A DNA stretch of 64,000 nucleotides from Epiperipatus broadwayi (lineage: Eukaryota > Onychophora > Udeonychophora > Euonychophora > Peripatidae): assembly GCA_028023455.1 (NCBI GenBank), contig JAQFVV010006295.1:620001-684000 (forward strand), in the 5' to 3' direction. Positions within the stretch are counted from its first letter, which is position 1. Each line of letters starts with the position of its first letter. Of the stretch, positions 49,828-60,777 are shown one piece after another. Both the position numbers and the translations under genes were made by a program. Under the pieces are notes generated by a model. The model had not been told where the DNA came from and did not search any database. It was given only the letters and a program-made list of their open reading frames with translations.

Positions 49828-52311
49828 TCTAATTTATAAACCTATTAAAGCCTTAAGTAATTGGCTTTATTGTCTTAGTAATTATATATATTGTATTTTA
49901 TTTGTATCCTTAGTATCATTATGATATATATATATAGATGCTAGCAATGATGAATTCATTTTAATTAATTAAATGTTTTATTAAGCTGTATACATAACTT
50001 AATGAATATAATATTTGTTATGAAATTATTCTAAATGATGTAATGTGTTGTATGAAAAATATTCAGCCCAGAAATATATATAAGTTATTTGAATATATGT
50101 TTTATATGCAAGGAATGAAAATCGTCATCGTTCACATTAATGAATCATTAATCATTGCCTACTAATCCATCAACTGTATCACTAAAAATATATATAAATT
50201 TACTAATAAATTCCGTAGGTTAAAGTTTATGAATTTATGAAAATCTGGTATAAATGAAAATGATGTGGATGAATTCAGTTGAATTGACAAGCAAATTTAT
50301 TGTGCACATGAATTAAATTATTTTAATTACACAGATAATTATGTGTATTTAATAGGTGATTGAAAGAATTAATATTATATAATTAAATTAGCAAGAGAAA
50401 GAATAAATAGATTTGTGTGTGTTTATGAATAATATGATTTTATGCTAGTGAAAATATTAAGAAGTTAATTATTATAATAATTTAATAATTATTGTAAGTT
50501 ATGAGGAAAGAAGCAATGATAGAATTTAAATAAATAATAATAACAATAATAAAAAAAAAATAACTGTCAAGCCATTATTAATTCCTGGGCATTGTGTAAA
50601 GACCATTTTGACTAGTCTTAACATTTTCAACATAGCACATGGTAAAAGTTTATGATTATTTTCAGCCATATAGTTTATATTGTGCCAGTCAAAATCATGT
50701 ATTCATTCAACAAGACCATTAATCCAAGCAAAAGTACCTTGAATCCAACCATGCACAAGATACAGATGTCAGGGCAAGGGTGAATCCTAACCTATTTGCC
50801 TGAATTATTGCCTCTCTGACTAATGGATAACGTTTATGATGACATGAGCAGTGCTTGATTTTATTCTGTTCCAGCTGGAGGTCATGGTTCACAAAAAGAC
50901 TCAAAATAATAATGGGATAATATAAGAAATTAATGATTTGGTGAATTGCAGAATGGTACAGATGTGATTGGATCTCGATTATTAATGGTTCGAACCATAA
51001 TAATTGTAATTCTTTCTGGCAACATTTCAAAGAAGTGAATTTAAATCAAAGAAATATTATAAATAACTAAGATAATTAATATCAGAGATTTGGAGTGATG
51101 ACAAACTAAGCTTATTTAAAATAATAATATTATAGGAATTTATTAAGAAATTGAATTACAAAATAAGTTGGGTTTTGTTTATACAACTAGGTTATTTTCT
51201 TGAATTCATTTTTGATGCGGCTAAATGCAAGGCGTTTGACAACAAAGTAAAAGTTTGTTAATTGGTCTGCCAAGAACCAATCAGCAATACATATTATTAG
51301 CCCTCTTTAAAAGATTACAAATAAATCTATTTTATATATAAATATAGAGAGATAGATAACAAGATATGAAAGATGTGCATTTATAACACTATTACATTTA
51401 AATCAGTTGGCTCTACTGAGTGTGGAAAGCAAGATAATTCATTTTAAATAAATTAGATAATCATATTTAACTAATTAATGGGGTTGGTTTGTGAAGGATG
51501 TGCCATCACGGCAGAGAGCATTTCAGGTTTGCATATATATATTGAAACGGTCAGTTTCATTCATCTGCCCATTTCACTTATTTTACCCTCACATCTATCT
51601 ATATGCCAGGTTTAAACCCTCCCAGAGTACCCATCTGAATAACATTAAATTATTATAGATGCAGAATCACGTATATATATGCGAGCAGTATGTCTATAAT
51701 TTAATTGAATATGTATAGATTACAGATATGTATCAATTTTATAAATATTTCTCATTTAGGAAATATTTTAGTCTAAATTATTTATGTTAATGGTATATAT
51801 ATTACAGATAGGTAAATTCATTTTATAGACATTTCTATTTTAAGAAATATTTTAGTTAAGTTATTTAGCAACCTTATTATTGTATTAGTGAAATCGCATA
51901 TACATATCTCCTGTTATTCTGCATTTATTCGACCGCCTCTGGTTATAAAGTCTTTTCTGCTAATTACAGGGTAATTTTGTCAAAAATAACATTCGATTTT
52001 GTAAAACAGATTTAATGTAGGTCACGCATCTAGTCCTAAAACAGTCCTAAAATAGCATGGATATTGTTTGAAATATATAATGTTAACAACAAGATAAGCA
52101 AGAAAACAGAATCTAAATTACTTTGTTATCACTAAAATTGTTTGTCTAAATAAAGAAATGAGTTTTTCTGCCAGTGGGAATAATTAAATGTTTGGCCAAA
52201 ATAAAATGGATTGTTCAGCTACACAAAAAAATAACAGGTGTGCAGATTTCAAAAGGTATAAATACTTGAAGTTTTATTAACAAGGAGATCAATCATATAT
52301 ATATTAAGTGA
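49828..52311. other. A+T-rich DNA, one unexplained frame
   Basis: A - strand 103-codon open frame at 51030-50719 has ordinary-looking composition (several Cys/His: CSCHHKR near residue 62) but I recognise no family and there is no continuation. The rest is A+T-rich without structure that I can support. Confidence 0.4.
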
Positions 52312-52530
52312 ACTATAGGCCGAATCCATGTCGGTTCCACCTTAAAATGTGCGAGTAGAGGCCATAATCCACCGCCTCTCCTCGCGGAGAATGGAGAGCT
52401 TCGGTCCAATGAAACCTAATGCCATCACAGCAAAGTAGCCCATGGAAAAATCTCTAATAACTGTGCATCATCATCAAGTGTCAACTTATTATTGTCCCAA
52501 GTGCTTCAAAACCATCTGCAATGGAAACAA
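52312..52530 (-). repeat. GC-richer island, possible repeat fragment
   Basis: About 220 bp that stands out from the A+T background, with a ctcctcgcggag palindrome at 52377-52388. On the - strand a 42-codon frame ending at 52342 contains MGYFAVMALGFIGPK and EERRWIMASTRTF. The composition looks like true coding sequence, but I cannot assign it. It may be the end of an element not otherwise represented here. Confidence 0.35.
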
Positions 52531-53339
52531 CTAAACGGTAAATTTTCTCAGAGCTCTTGTCTATAAACTGTGACTTTCATTTCTCTATTTTTTAAAAGCT
52601 AGCTATTCACTAAATCTGCTTTCATCAAACACCTTTACTAAAATCTACAAAGAAGATTGTTAAATGCTAAGTCTTGCCTGATTATAAAATTTAAATTCTC
52701 TTTTATAATGTAAAACTCGAATTCTCTTTTAAATTGTAAAACTCCTAATAGTCTATTTTAAATGTATAATTTTCTGCGGTCTTTTTATGCCTATTTCTAA
52801 ATCTATTCAATTTTGTTTTATGATTTTATCATTTTAATATAATATGTGTATTTAATATGCCAAATGACTCGAAACCACAAGTATTTCTAAATATCATTTT
52901 AGCTTATCGATTTGCAAAGATAATTTCAAATCTTCACTATAATTTAATATTAATCAATTGAATCATTATTCTTCATTCTCACTTGCTGTTTTGAGATCAT
53001 ATTATGTTACTGATTAAGTTTTGGGTATCAATATTATAATAATCAGTTATCTAGCTATTTTATGCAGTTTGTTTAATTTTAGTTATGAATTTTAACTATT
53101 TATATATATAACTCATATATCACCGGAACTAGTCACAGAAATACTCTCAAAGCATATTTTAATATTTTATTCGTAATTACCCCACAAATATGCTTTATCC
53201 TTCTTAGATTGAGTTATGTTGAGATTCAGGTGATAATATTAAACTAGGTTACTAATTAATTTAGTCCCTTAATAGTATATTTAAAATACTAAATCTGAGA
53301 ACTGGATTATATAGATATGCAAATATACACTATCTAATT
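52531..53339. other. A+T-rich DNA, nothing identified
   Basis: No feature supported; a short local near-duplication (attctcttttataatgtaaaactc / attctcttttaaattgtaaaactc) sits at about 52694-52743. Confidence 0.5.
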
Positions 53340-53650
53340 TTAAGGCACGATAATGTAATGTTACGCGATTGCATTATATATATGTATAAGTTGCGGATGT
53401 GTCTTTACAAAGTACGCAATGTACACTTATCAGCTTGCTGCATGATTTTTGATGACGTGCTGGCGGAGGTCACTCTCATCCACTTTAGTTCGGGTTCAAG
53501 CCCACTTTTAGAACTAGGGCACAAGGACTTAGATGATTCATAACGCTTATCCGACTACCTGAACTACTAATGTTTTTATTCGCGGCAGGTTGAGCGGTCT
53601 TAGGACAAACCGAGTCTTTGGAGACTGAAGCCTGTGAATAATGACCCATT
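53340..53650. repeat. GC-richer island, unclassified
   Basis: Higher G+C than its surroundings, with CpG-containing words (tgacgtgctggcgg, cgcggcaggttgagcgg). It includes ggttcaagccc at 53492-53502, which resembles an RNA polymerase III B box, but no A box is found at the proper distance upstream. A 61-codon + strand frame (53358-53543) shows no known motif. Confidence 0.3.
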
Positions 53651-54545
53651 CGCATCCTTTTGCTTAATTAATATTTTAATATGTGCATAGGGAATATAGA
53701 TAAACCTATCATAAATCAGTTTTCTCTCCCTTTTATATTAAACGCTTATCTAGCATTAGTGTACATCCTAATCTAGATTAACATGCTAACCTGCATATCT
53801 CAGAGCCTAATTACATGCTTGAACTAACTTCGTATTAAATAGACGCCATAGGAGCGTTATGATAGTTAGTTATATAGCTTTGGCTATAAAGTTCCGCATG
53901 ATCTAGTAGACTACAAAAGAGCTAGAAATTTGGCATATTAAATTAATATAGGCATGAAATTCCAATACCACTCTACACATTATTATACGCTTATAATGAG
54001 ATATATATTATACATGAATCTCAGCAGTTATCTAACACCTGCGAGCGTTATACCTCACGTTCCCACCATATAATTTGGTATGTTTTAATTTATTGTTTGC
54101 TATTGTTTTATTAAAGTAATCATATTTAAAATCATAATTCCTTTGCATATTTTATTGTCCGTGAATTCATTTTGTCCAACTCTATATTTAATTACATATA
54201 CACTATTCCATATATGTGTAGATCAGTCTGTTAAATTCTATAATTAATGGCTTAACCATATGTGTATATATCTGACCAAATCAGTGATAAATTAGTTAAA
54301 ATATGAGTCTCTTGTCCTACTGGGAGTGACTGTTGGACCAAGAGTGAATTGATTATCTGTGTATGTTGAGGAATGTCATCCATAGGGTAGTAAATCATTG
54401 AGGATAGATGAAAGGGTTGAATGTTGGTCGGATTCTGGATCACAGCATCTGGATTCGATCACCTTTAGTGTATTTTGCCTATGTTCTAGATTTTGTTACA
54501 TGGAGGGACAATTCTTACCGTTACAATATATATATAGAATGATAA
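53651..54545. other. A+T-rich DNA, nothing identified
   Basis: A - strand 63-codon frame at 54443-54252 has protein-like composition (QPFHLSSMIYYPMDDIP) but no recognised family. Nothing else supportable. Confidence 0.4.
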
Positions 54546-54686
54546 AGGCAGTATGATATTATAGATTACAACAAAAGAACATGTGAGGTCTGTGATGAAC
54601 CCCTAGGTGGCTTTGCTAAAGAAATCCCTGGTATATCCAGGTTGATGATGAAAAATGCTGGCCCTCCTGATAAAACATGTCTCTGA
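54546..54686 (+). pseudogene. Short open frame with C-x2-C motif, possible retroelement protein end
   Basis: An open + strand stretch of 46 codons without a start codon, ending at a TGA (54684-54686). It reads RQYDIIDYNK, then TCEVCDEPLGGFAKEIPGIS, then NAGPPDKTCL. The composition is strikingly non-random for this A+T-rich region and the last part resembles the C-terminal tail of some retroelement polyproteins as I recall them; I cannot name the family with confidence. An (aat)n run begins right after the stop (54686-54704) and a 3'-UTR-like stretch follows to about 54860. Confidence 0.35.
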
Positions 54687-55291
54687 ATAATAATAATAAT
54701 AATATATTTGATGTGCTGGACTTCCCATACACATCTTAATGGCAATGCCCAAAAAAAAGATCCCTTGGTATGAACTACATATACTTTGAGGGAAAGTGAA
54801 AGATGGGACTGGTCACATTTTAACTTCCGAAGGTCCTGAGAGGTATGTAGCAAAGCAGGAATAACAATAATAAAGAAATGGTTGTAACTATAAATACATA
54901 ATTCTTCAGACATATATAGATAGATAGTGTATCACTAACAAAAATAATAACTTAAATCCTGATTAAAGTAATCGGCTCCCTGACATAATAGAAAGTCCCC
55001 AGAAACCTTAGGCCATTAATGAATGAATCATAAAACATAACATAAAAAGGGAAGGCAAGAATTAAAATTTAAAATATAAATTGTTTTCCACACTTTCCAA
55101 ATATTTCATTTATTAGTAAGTTATTAAATAGTTCATTATTGAAGATTACAAAATAAATCAGTCATTTAATTAACATAAACAAACTGGGCATTAAATATCA
55201 AACTCACTTCTGGTGAAGTTTGGCAATATGCAGCCTAATAAATTATACATCGCAATTTTACTATTTTTTGACAAATAAAACATATATGTGT
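54687..55291. other. Possible 3' trailer, then A+T-rich DNA
   Basis: Begins with an AAT repeat, continues as moderately complex sequence to about 54865, then A+T-rich DNA to the LTR boundary. The - strand frame 54913-54566 overlaps the other-strand frame described at 54546 and is more likely its shadow. Confidence 0.4.
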
Positions 55292-57610
55292 TGTAACGGG
55301 CTGGTTGGTTCCACAAGAGATAGGGGCAGTGCATCTTACTATGGTCGGACTTTGGGTCTTTGGATAGGATGCAAGTGATTACGCAATGAAATACATAACC
55401 TATGATTGTACCCAATTCCAATAGACTAGCTCTACCTATTTTTATTAACTTAGATACAATTTGGGTCAGTTAATCTAATTCTCACCCCTTTCTAGCCACG
55501 TTATACCACAGTATTCAAACTCAGGAAGTAATTACCTGAGCTCTCTTATCAGGGAAGGGGATCACACTAATAGTAGTTATTGCACCTCTATATATGTGAT
55601 AATTAATTAACAAAAATCAATTAAGCATAAGATATATATATATAAATATGTATGTGCAATATAAGTATATATGTATTAAAAGTTATAATAAATGACTTAA
55701 ATATGTATACATATTTCCTCTATCATAGTAATAATATTGATAGGTGTAAAACTAAATAAGATAATAATGTTTATAACAGGTATGTGAATAATGAAGAACT
55801 ATAAAGCTGATGGTGAATATGGAAATAATGATGAGTTAGAGACCAGATTAAAATAACGAATTATATAAACATTTATTGATTAACAAAAAAAAACATGAAT
55901 AACAATTAAATCTGATACATGTAATTGATTTTGCCAAGGATGAATTTCTACCACATCAATATCTATAATGATATTAATAAAAATAAAACCCTTGCCCTAA
56001 ACCCAATGGTAGAAGTTCATGTACTTGACCATTTATTTACAACAACGAATATGTAAAATTATAATATGTATATGTGATTGCGAATTTAGCTGACTAATTT
56101 AAAATATGTATACAAACATAACAACAAACAAATAATCTTTGTTGTGTAGATAAATTAATGATTATAAATCATTGATTTAACAGTAATATAAAAGTAAGAT
56201 TAATTAGTGAGATAATGTTAAAATTTCTTACCTCACAATTTTCTATATGTTGTCAAAAGTCAGTCAGATGGGGAGGTCAAAACTATTAATTTTTTTATTC
56301 TTTATACAATTAAAGATGATAAAAATATATATATATATAAATCTAATACCCCCCCCCCTTATTACTCTCATACAGAATTTCTCTAAAATTATACACATTA
56401 ACTTCCATTTGTAGAAACGAAAATAATACATAAAATTTACAATAGACAAAATAATAAAACAAAAATCACAATTTTTATCCCATTATGTTAATTAAAATTC
56501 GATGAGTATGCTGGAAACTGTTCATTTGCTAAATAAATTCCTAAGAATGGAGATGAAGTTCTATTCCCACGACTAGCAATTTCTTGTCAAGAAATAATAG
56601 TGTTCTCCAATTATCCTGTCTTGGATTTGGTTAGGCATTTTATTTAAAGCAAAGATGGTTTTTAAGTTTCTCCTAAATGGGCAGGTAAAATCTTTAAATT
56701 TTCATGGCTTTATTGATGACTTATTATTACCCCATGGTACAAACTTGTCAGCAAGCAATCATGATATAAAAATAATATATATTTATTGATTCATTTGCTT
56801 TTCAAGATTTCAATGACGATATTATTATTTATCAAAACAATTAATTATTGAATATTACTGCAATGCATAAATTTAACTAAACTTTGTCTAATTAGCAAAT
56901 AATTTAAATCTTCTTACTTTCAAATTATTTCTTTCCCTTCAAACAATTGCTTTAAAATTTCAGCTTTTGATCAATTTGATTAATATTTTAAAAAAAAGTA
57001 TTTATATATTTAAATTCGAACATTCACATCCATTTTGTATTCGAATTTATTTTTTTAAGCAGAAAAAATAATAATAATGTTCTATCTTTGAATGCAGAAG
57101 ACAATTATAACAATTAATACTGCATTGTAGGTAGCGTGAAGTTTTTTTAAACATTTTAACCTTGACATTTCCTATTGTTTAACAGACATAATATAAATAA
57201 ATGGGATTATAAATAAAAATAATAATTTATAAATATTTTAAATTTCATTTCAATAAATGGTTTCTATGTGTTTACATTTTAAGTCAGTCATTGTTTTTAT
57301 TTATTTATTTTTTTAAAGTTTATGTGTAAGTTTTTTTTTTTTTTTTATAGTCATCCCCAATTATTAACATATAATACGTTTATTCCAGTGTTAATATACC
57401 TATCTGTTTCTCCCTAGTAATTTAATGGCTTTTATTACTTTCTTAGAAATAAAAAGATGTTTATACATATGTATATGTTGGAAAGCAAAAAAATGTTAAT
57501 ATGACAATTTGCTTGGCAATTTATTGGTTAAGCAAATATATTATGAGGCTCTAATTGGTAGTGTATCTTAAATAACTGGATGGTGTGACAGGTTGTAGCT
57601 CATCACTACA
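55292..57610 (-). repeat. 3' LTR (left)
   Basis: 2,319 bp. In element orientation it starts TGTAGTGATGAGC and ends CCCGTTACA (TG..CA). It aligns along its full length with 60778-63081. It contains a C-rich tract at 56349-56358 and no coding frame; the 61-codon frame at 56449-56264 also occurs in the other LTR and is a by-product. Confidence 0.92.
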
Positions 57611-57623
57611 AACCCCTTCTCTT
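57611..57623 (-). promoter_or_regulatory. Polypurine tract
   Basis: On the - strand, aagagaaggggtt lies directly against the start of the 3' LTR (TGTAGT..). A purine run at this place primes plus-strand DNA synthesis in LTR retroelements. Confidence 0.8.
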
Positions 57624-58252
57624 ACAGGGTTACAATTCTAACTTATGGATAGAATTTTATCACTAACACATAAGTACGTGTTTGTTTAATGCTGGATTGA
57701 GTTAGGTTTTAATGAAGGGTTTTAAAAAATTTACTCCAATGCTGCTTAATTTTATCAGCTAGTCTTTTAAAATTACCTTACACTTTCTTTTTATGATTAA
57801 ATCATATATCATTTAAAGTGTGATTTGAAGTTAGGGTTTTTTTTTCTTTTTTCTTCCTATTGATGGTTATGTGGACCAAACAATTAACCGGTAATGTGTC
57901 TCTATTTAGACGGCACATAAATTTATTTGTTAGCCTTTTTTGAGTCTTACTGGATTTTTTTTAAGGTGTAACTAAATATTAGAGCATCCATCACACTGTA
58001 TAGATTGACTCTTTTATCTCGGTTAATGTCAAGATAACTCAATGCTTTTAAAACATTAACCTGGGTATATCCTCATCAACAAAAAAAAAATATAAATATA
58101 ATATCTCTAGCTATACTTTTTTTATTTTAAAATCACCTAGATATAAATATAGATATTTCCCCTGATATTGATTTTATCTTTTACTATGCTTTAACTATCA
58201 CTTCTAGTTATCATTCCAGCTGGTTTGTGCATTCTATGAAGCAACTGTATGT
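57624..58252 (-). other. Internal region between integrase and polypurine tract
   Basis: About 630 bp with no open frame. It is too short and too broken to support an envelope gene; no such motif is seen. Confidence 0.6.
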
Positions 58253-58597
58253 TCACATGGAGATTCCAATATATGGTTTTAAGATACGGGCATTATATGT
58301 TCCTCGTACCTCTCCTCCAATATCAATCCAATATGCATTATGACCAGATTGTTTTACTATTGTAAATGGTCCTTCATATTGATTAAAAAATTTATGGTAC
58401 ATTTTATCTTGTGGTTTACTTACATGTGGGGTTTTTATCAAGACTTTGTCCCCTACTTTAAAATTATGATATACCTTTCCATTTTTATTTTTATTTCTTT
58501 GGTCAGCCATTTTCTTCAGCCTTTCATATGCTTGTAATCTTTCCTGTTCCACATTTATTTCTGTGGGATATATTGGTATAGGTGTGAGTTGGCACAC
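58253..58597 (-). pseudogene. Integrase C-terminal domain (truncated pol)
   Basis: A 114-codon frame. Residues 18-45 are a helical stretch rich in Glu, Lys and Arg (YERLKKMADQRNK), then FKVGDKVLIKTPHVSK (about residues 47-62), then KFFNQYEGPFTIVKQSGHNAYWIDI (about 69-93), and NARILKPYI near the end. This is the Gly-Asp-x-Val / Gly-Pro-Phe block of Ty3-type integrase C-terminal domains, which helps position the enzyme on DNA. The zinc-binding HHCC and the catalytic core with D,D-35-E are absent; the sequence upstream goes directly into the gag-position frame, so the ATG at 58597 is incidental. No chromodomain follows. Confidence 0.85.
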
Positions 58598-58861
58598 TCA
58601 TTGATTGTTTTACGTAGGTATACTTTTATTTAAAGAAAAAATAATATTATATTGGGGTCCATTGCATTCTAATGCTACTAAGTTAACTTATACCCTACAT
58701 TTGCTTTTATTAACCATAAATAGTGGTTTAATGTTAAAAAATTGTAGTTCCATCTATTTATGCTCTAACTGTTTTTGAAACATTCATAAAAACAATTTTA
58801 TATATTCTTAAAAATAATATTTATATAAAAATGTAACTAAATTAGCATTAACTTTCTAGTA

Positions 58862-60242
58862 TTAAGTTTTTTTTTTTAAAAAAAAACAGTATATTATTTC
58901 AAAATAAAAAATTATATTCATAAACTTTTGAGCTGTCCGGCATAGTTTATGAAACTGGCAATCTCTTTGTTTAGTGATTTCTAATGTGGCATTCTCTACC
59001 ATGTTCCACATGTCTCGCCTATCTGGGCCATCATGTTGATAGTAGAGTGCATTTAAATGCCACAGCAAACATCTAAAATGATCATATACTTTGTCATTAT
59101 CAAAATTTCCTAAAGTATTGGGCTGATTGTGATAACTTACCATGGTTGCAGTCTTCTGTATTAACAATACTATATTCTGATAGCTGCTATATAGTTCATC
59201 TTTATCTTGTCCAGAGAATACTTTAATTTTGTTTTGATGGAAAATATGAGTACGATGGAATGTTTTTAAATATATACCTAATTCATTTTCCATCTCATCT
59301 TCTTTCATGTATTTTTCCATAACACATTTAAAATATAAGATTGTCTCACATATTGTGAATTTATTAAGATGGTTAGCCTTAAGAATTTGAGAGCTTAGTT
59401 TTATTTGAGATGTGGCAGTATCATCCAACTGTTCTTGTCTCAACTTTTGAGATTCATGCTCTATCTCAAACTTTATGCTATCTCTGGATAGGTTTGTTGA
59501 GTGGCTTGAACTCTGTACCTGACTGTAGACATAAATGACTTTTTTCCAATGTCGATATTGTGTTCATAGGATTAATTAGCTGGGTAGACACTTTTGTAAT
59601 TGATATCGGAATATCTATGTTAATTTTAAAAGGATTATTCCTTTTTTCAGGTATTACCTGTTGTGAGAAAATGTATTCTGGGTTGTGGTCATTTATTCCA
59701 CTAAGATTTTTAACAATAATCTCCAGATCATTCTCTACTTCATTTTCTAACTTTTGACTTATATCAGTATTGATTGCCATTTTTGTTCCCAATTCATTCA
59801 TATAACTATCTAACTTTGCTATTAATCTATTGTTATAACTATCTAACTTTGCTTCTAAACTACTGCTATTGGTTGTCATCTCTTCCTTTAAACTATTGTT
59901 CATTTATCTCATGTCTCTCCTATACATTGCCACTTCTTTTTCCAAGTTACTCATTTTACTATTGATTTCCATCAATATTTGGAAAAGCTTGTCCATAACT
60001 CCACATTTTCCACAGTTTGTGCTAATGCAACTGTAGGTGCTTGTGCGACTTCATTGGTATGGGTCTCTTGAGTTTGAAAAACAATCTGGCTTTCTTATGG
60101 ACCCCCCAGATGCTTGGCTGTTCAAAACTTCTTTCTCAACAACAGTGGTAGTCATTTCTATTTCACTATCATTACTACTCTCTGATTCTGGTAAATGCTT
60201 AAGATCCATATTTAATAAATATTTCTTACTTCTGGTTAACAT
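58862..60242 (-). pseudogene. Gag-position reading frame, frameshifted
   Basis: Three open pieces in gag position. The first (60242-60051, 63 codons) starts MLTRSKKYL about 510 bp after the primer-binding site and is acidic. The second (59903-59478, 141 codons) starts with heptad-like repeats (LEAKLDSYNNRL, IAKLDSYMNEL), a probable coiled coil. The third (59443-58862, 193 codons) contains KFTICETILYFKCVMEK and DKVYDHFRCLLWHLNALY, plausibly an all-helical capsid region. A frameshift at about 59495 separates pieces two and three; stops or shifts lie between 60050 and 59903. No CCHC knuckle is seen, and the frame ends in vector-like poly(A)/T coding (FFLKKK) at the deletion side. I recognise no close family; calling it Gag is inference from position. 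Confidence 0.6.
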
Positions 60243-60665
60243 TAAAATTTTATTTATAAATTTAAAATATATTATTTGGTTTTATTAATACAAGTGAATA
60301 TATATATATATACACCATAGGAGGGGTTTATACGCCATCTTTTTGCCATTTGCATTTAATTTAGATTTCCCTTATGTATGTAACTTTTATTTCCCATTTT
60401 TAAAAAAAAAAACTGATGTTTAATCAATGATTATTTATTTAATTATTGGTCTCGGCTCATTTCATTATCTATATCCCTCAAATTTCACTTACCATTCTAG
60501 ATATAGTTTTCATTTAGCATAACTATTTATAATAATAAGAAATATTAAATACACTTTTCAAAGCTGTAATTATATGAATCAATTATGTGTTATATATGTA
60601 AGTTTATAAGGTTATATATATATGCAAAAACGATTTAAGACAAAAAAAATTTCAAACTAAAAAAA

Positions 60666-60666
<1 letters not shown>

Positions 60667-60713
<47 letters not shown>
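60667..60713. repeat. (ATT)n microsatellite in the LTR-element leader
   Basis: About 15 uninterrupted att/tta units between the primer-binding site and the gag-position frame. Confidence 0.95.
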
Positions 60714-60754
60714 TATGAGCTCAATAGCTGGATCTCCTTGGGGACTTGATATTC

Positions 60755-60775
60755 ATGCCGAAACTTTGGGCACCA
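60755..60775 (-). promoter_or_regulatory. Primer-binding site
   Basis: On the - strand tggtgcccaaagtttcgg starts 2 bp after the end of the 5' LTR (..GTTACA, tc, TGGTGCCC). It begins TGG, complementary to a tRNA 3' CCA. Its position fixes the orientation of the element. I cannot say which tRNA. Confidence 0.8.
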
Positions 60776-60777
60776 GA

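Noticed and set aside
50719-51030. 103-codon - strand frame with several Cys and His
   Set aside because: No family recognised and no supporting neighbour; left as an unexplained frame within the intergenic entry rather than called a gene.
53492-53502. Polymerase III B box suggesting another SINE
   Set aside because: No A box at a proper distance upstream and no A-rich tail downstream.
54252-54443. 63-codon - strand frame as a gag fragment
   Set aside because: Composition is protein-like but no motif links it to the nearby LTR element, which has its own complete boundaries.
56264-56449. 61-codon frame repeated at 61743-61928
   Set aside because: It lies inside the LTRs and is duplicated only because the LTRs are; it crosses a C-tract that differs in length and has no motif.
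57624-58252. Envelope-like gene after integrase
   Set aside because: No open frame and no room; only decayed non-coding sequence lies before the polypurine tract.
60667-60713. CRISPR-like or minisatellite array
   Set aside because: Simple (ATT)n microsatellite. No CRISPR-type repeat and spacer arrangement exists in the window.
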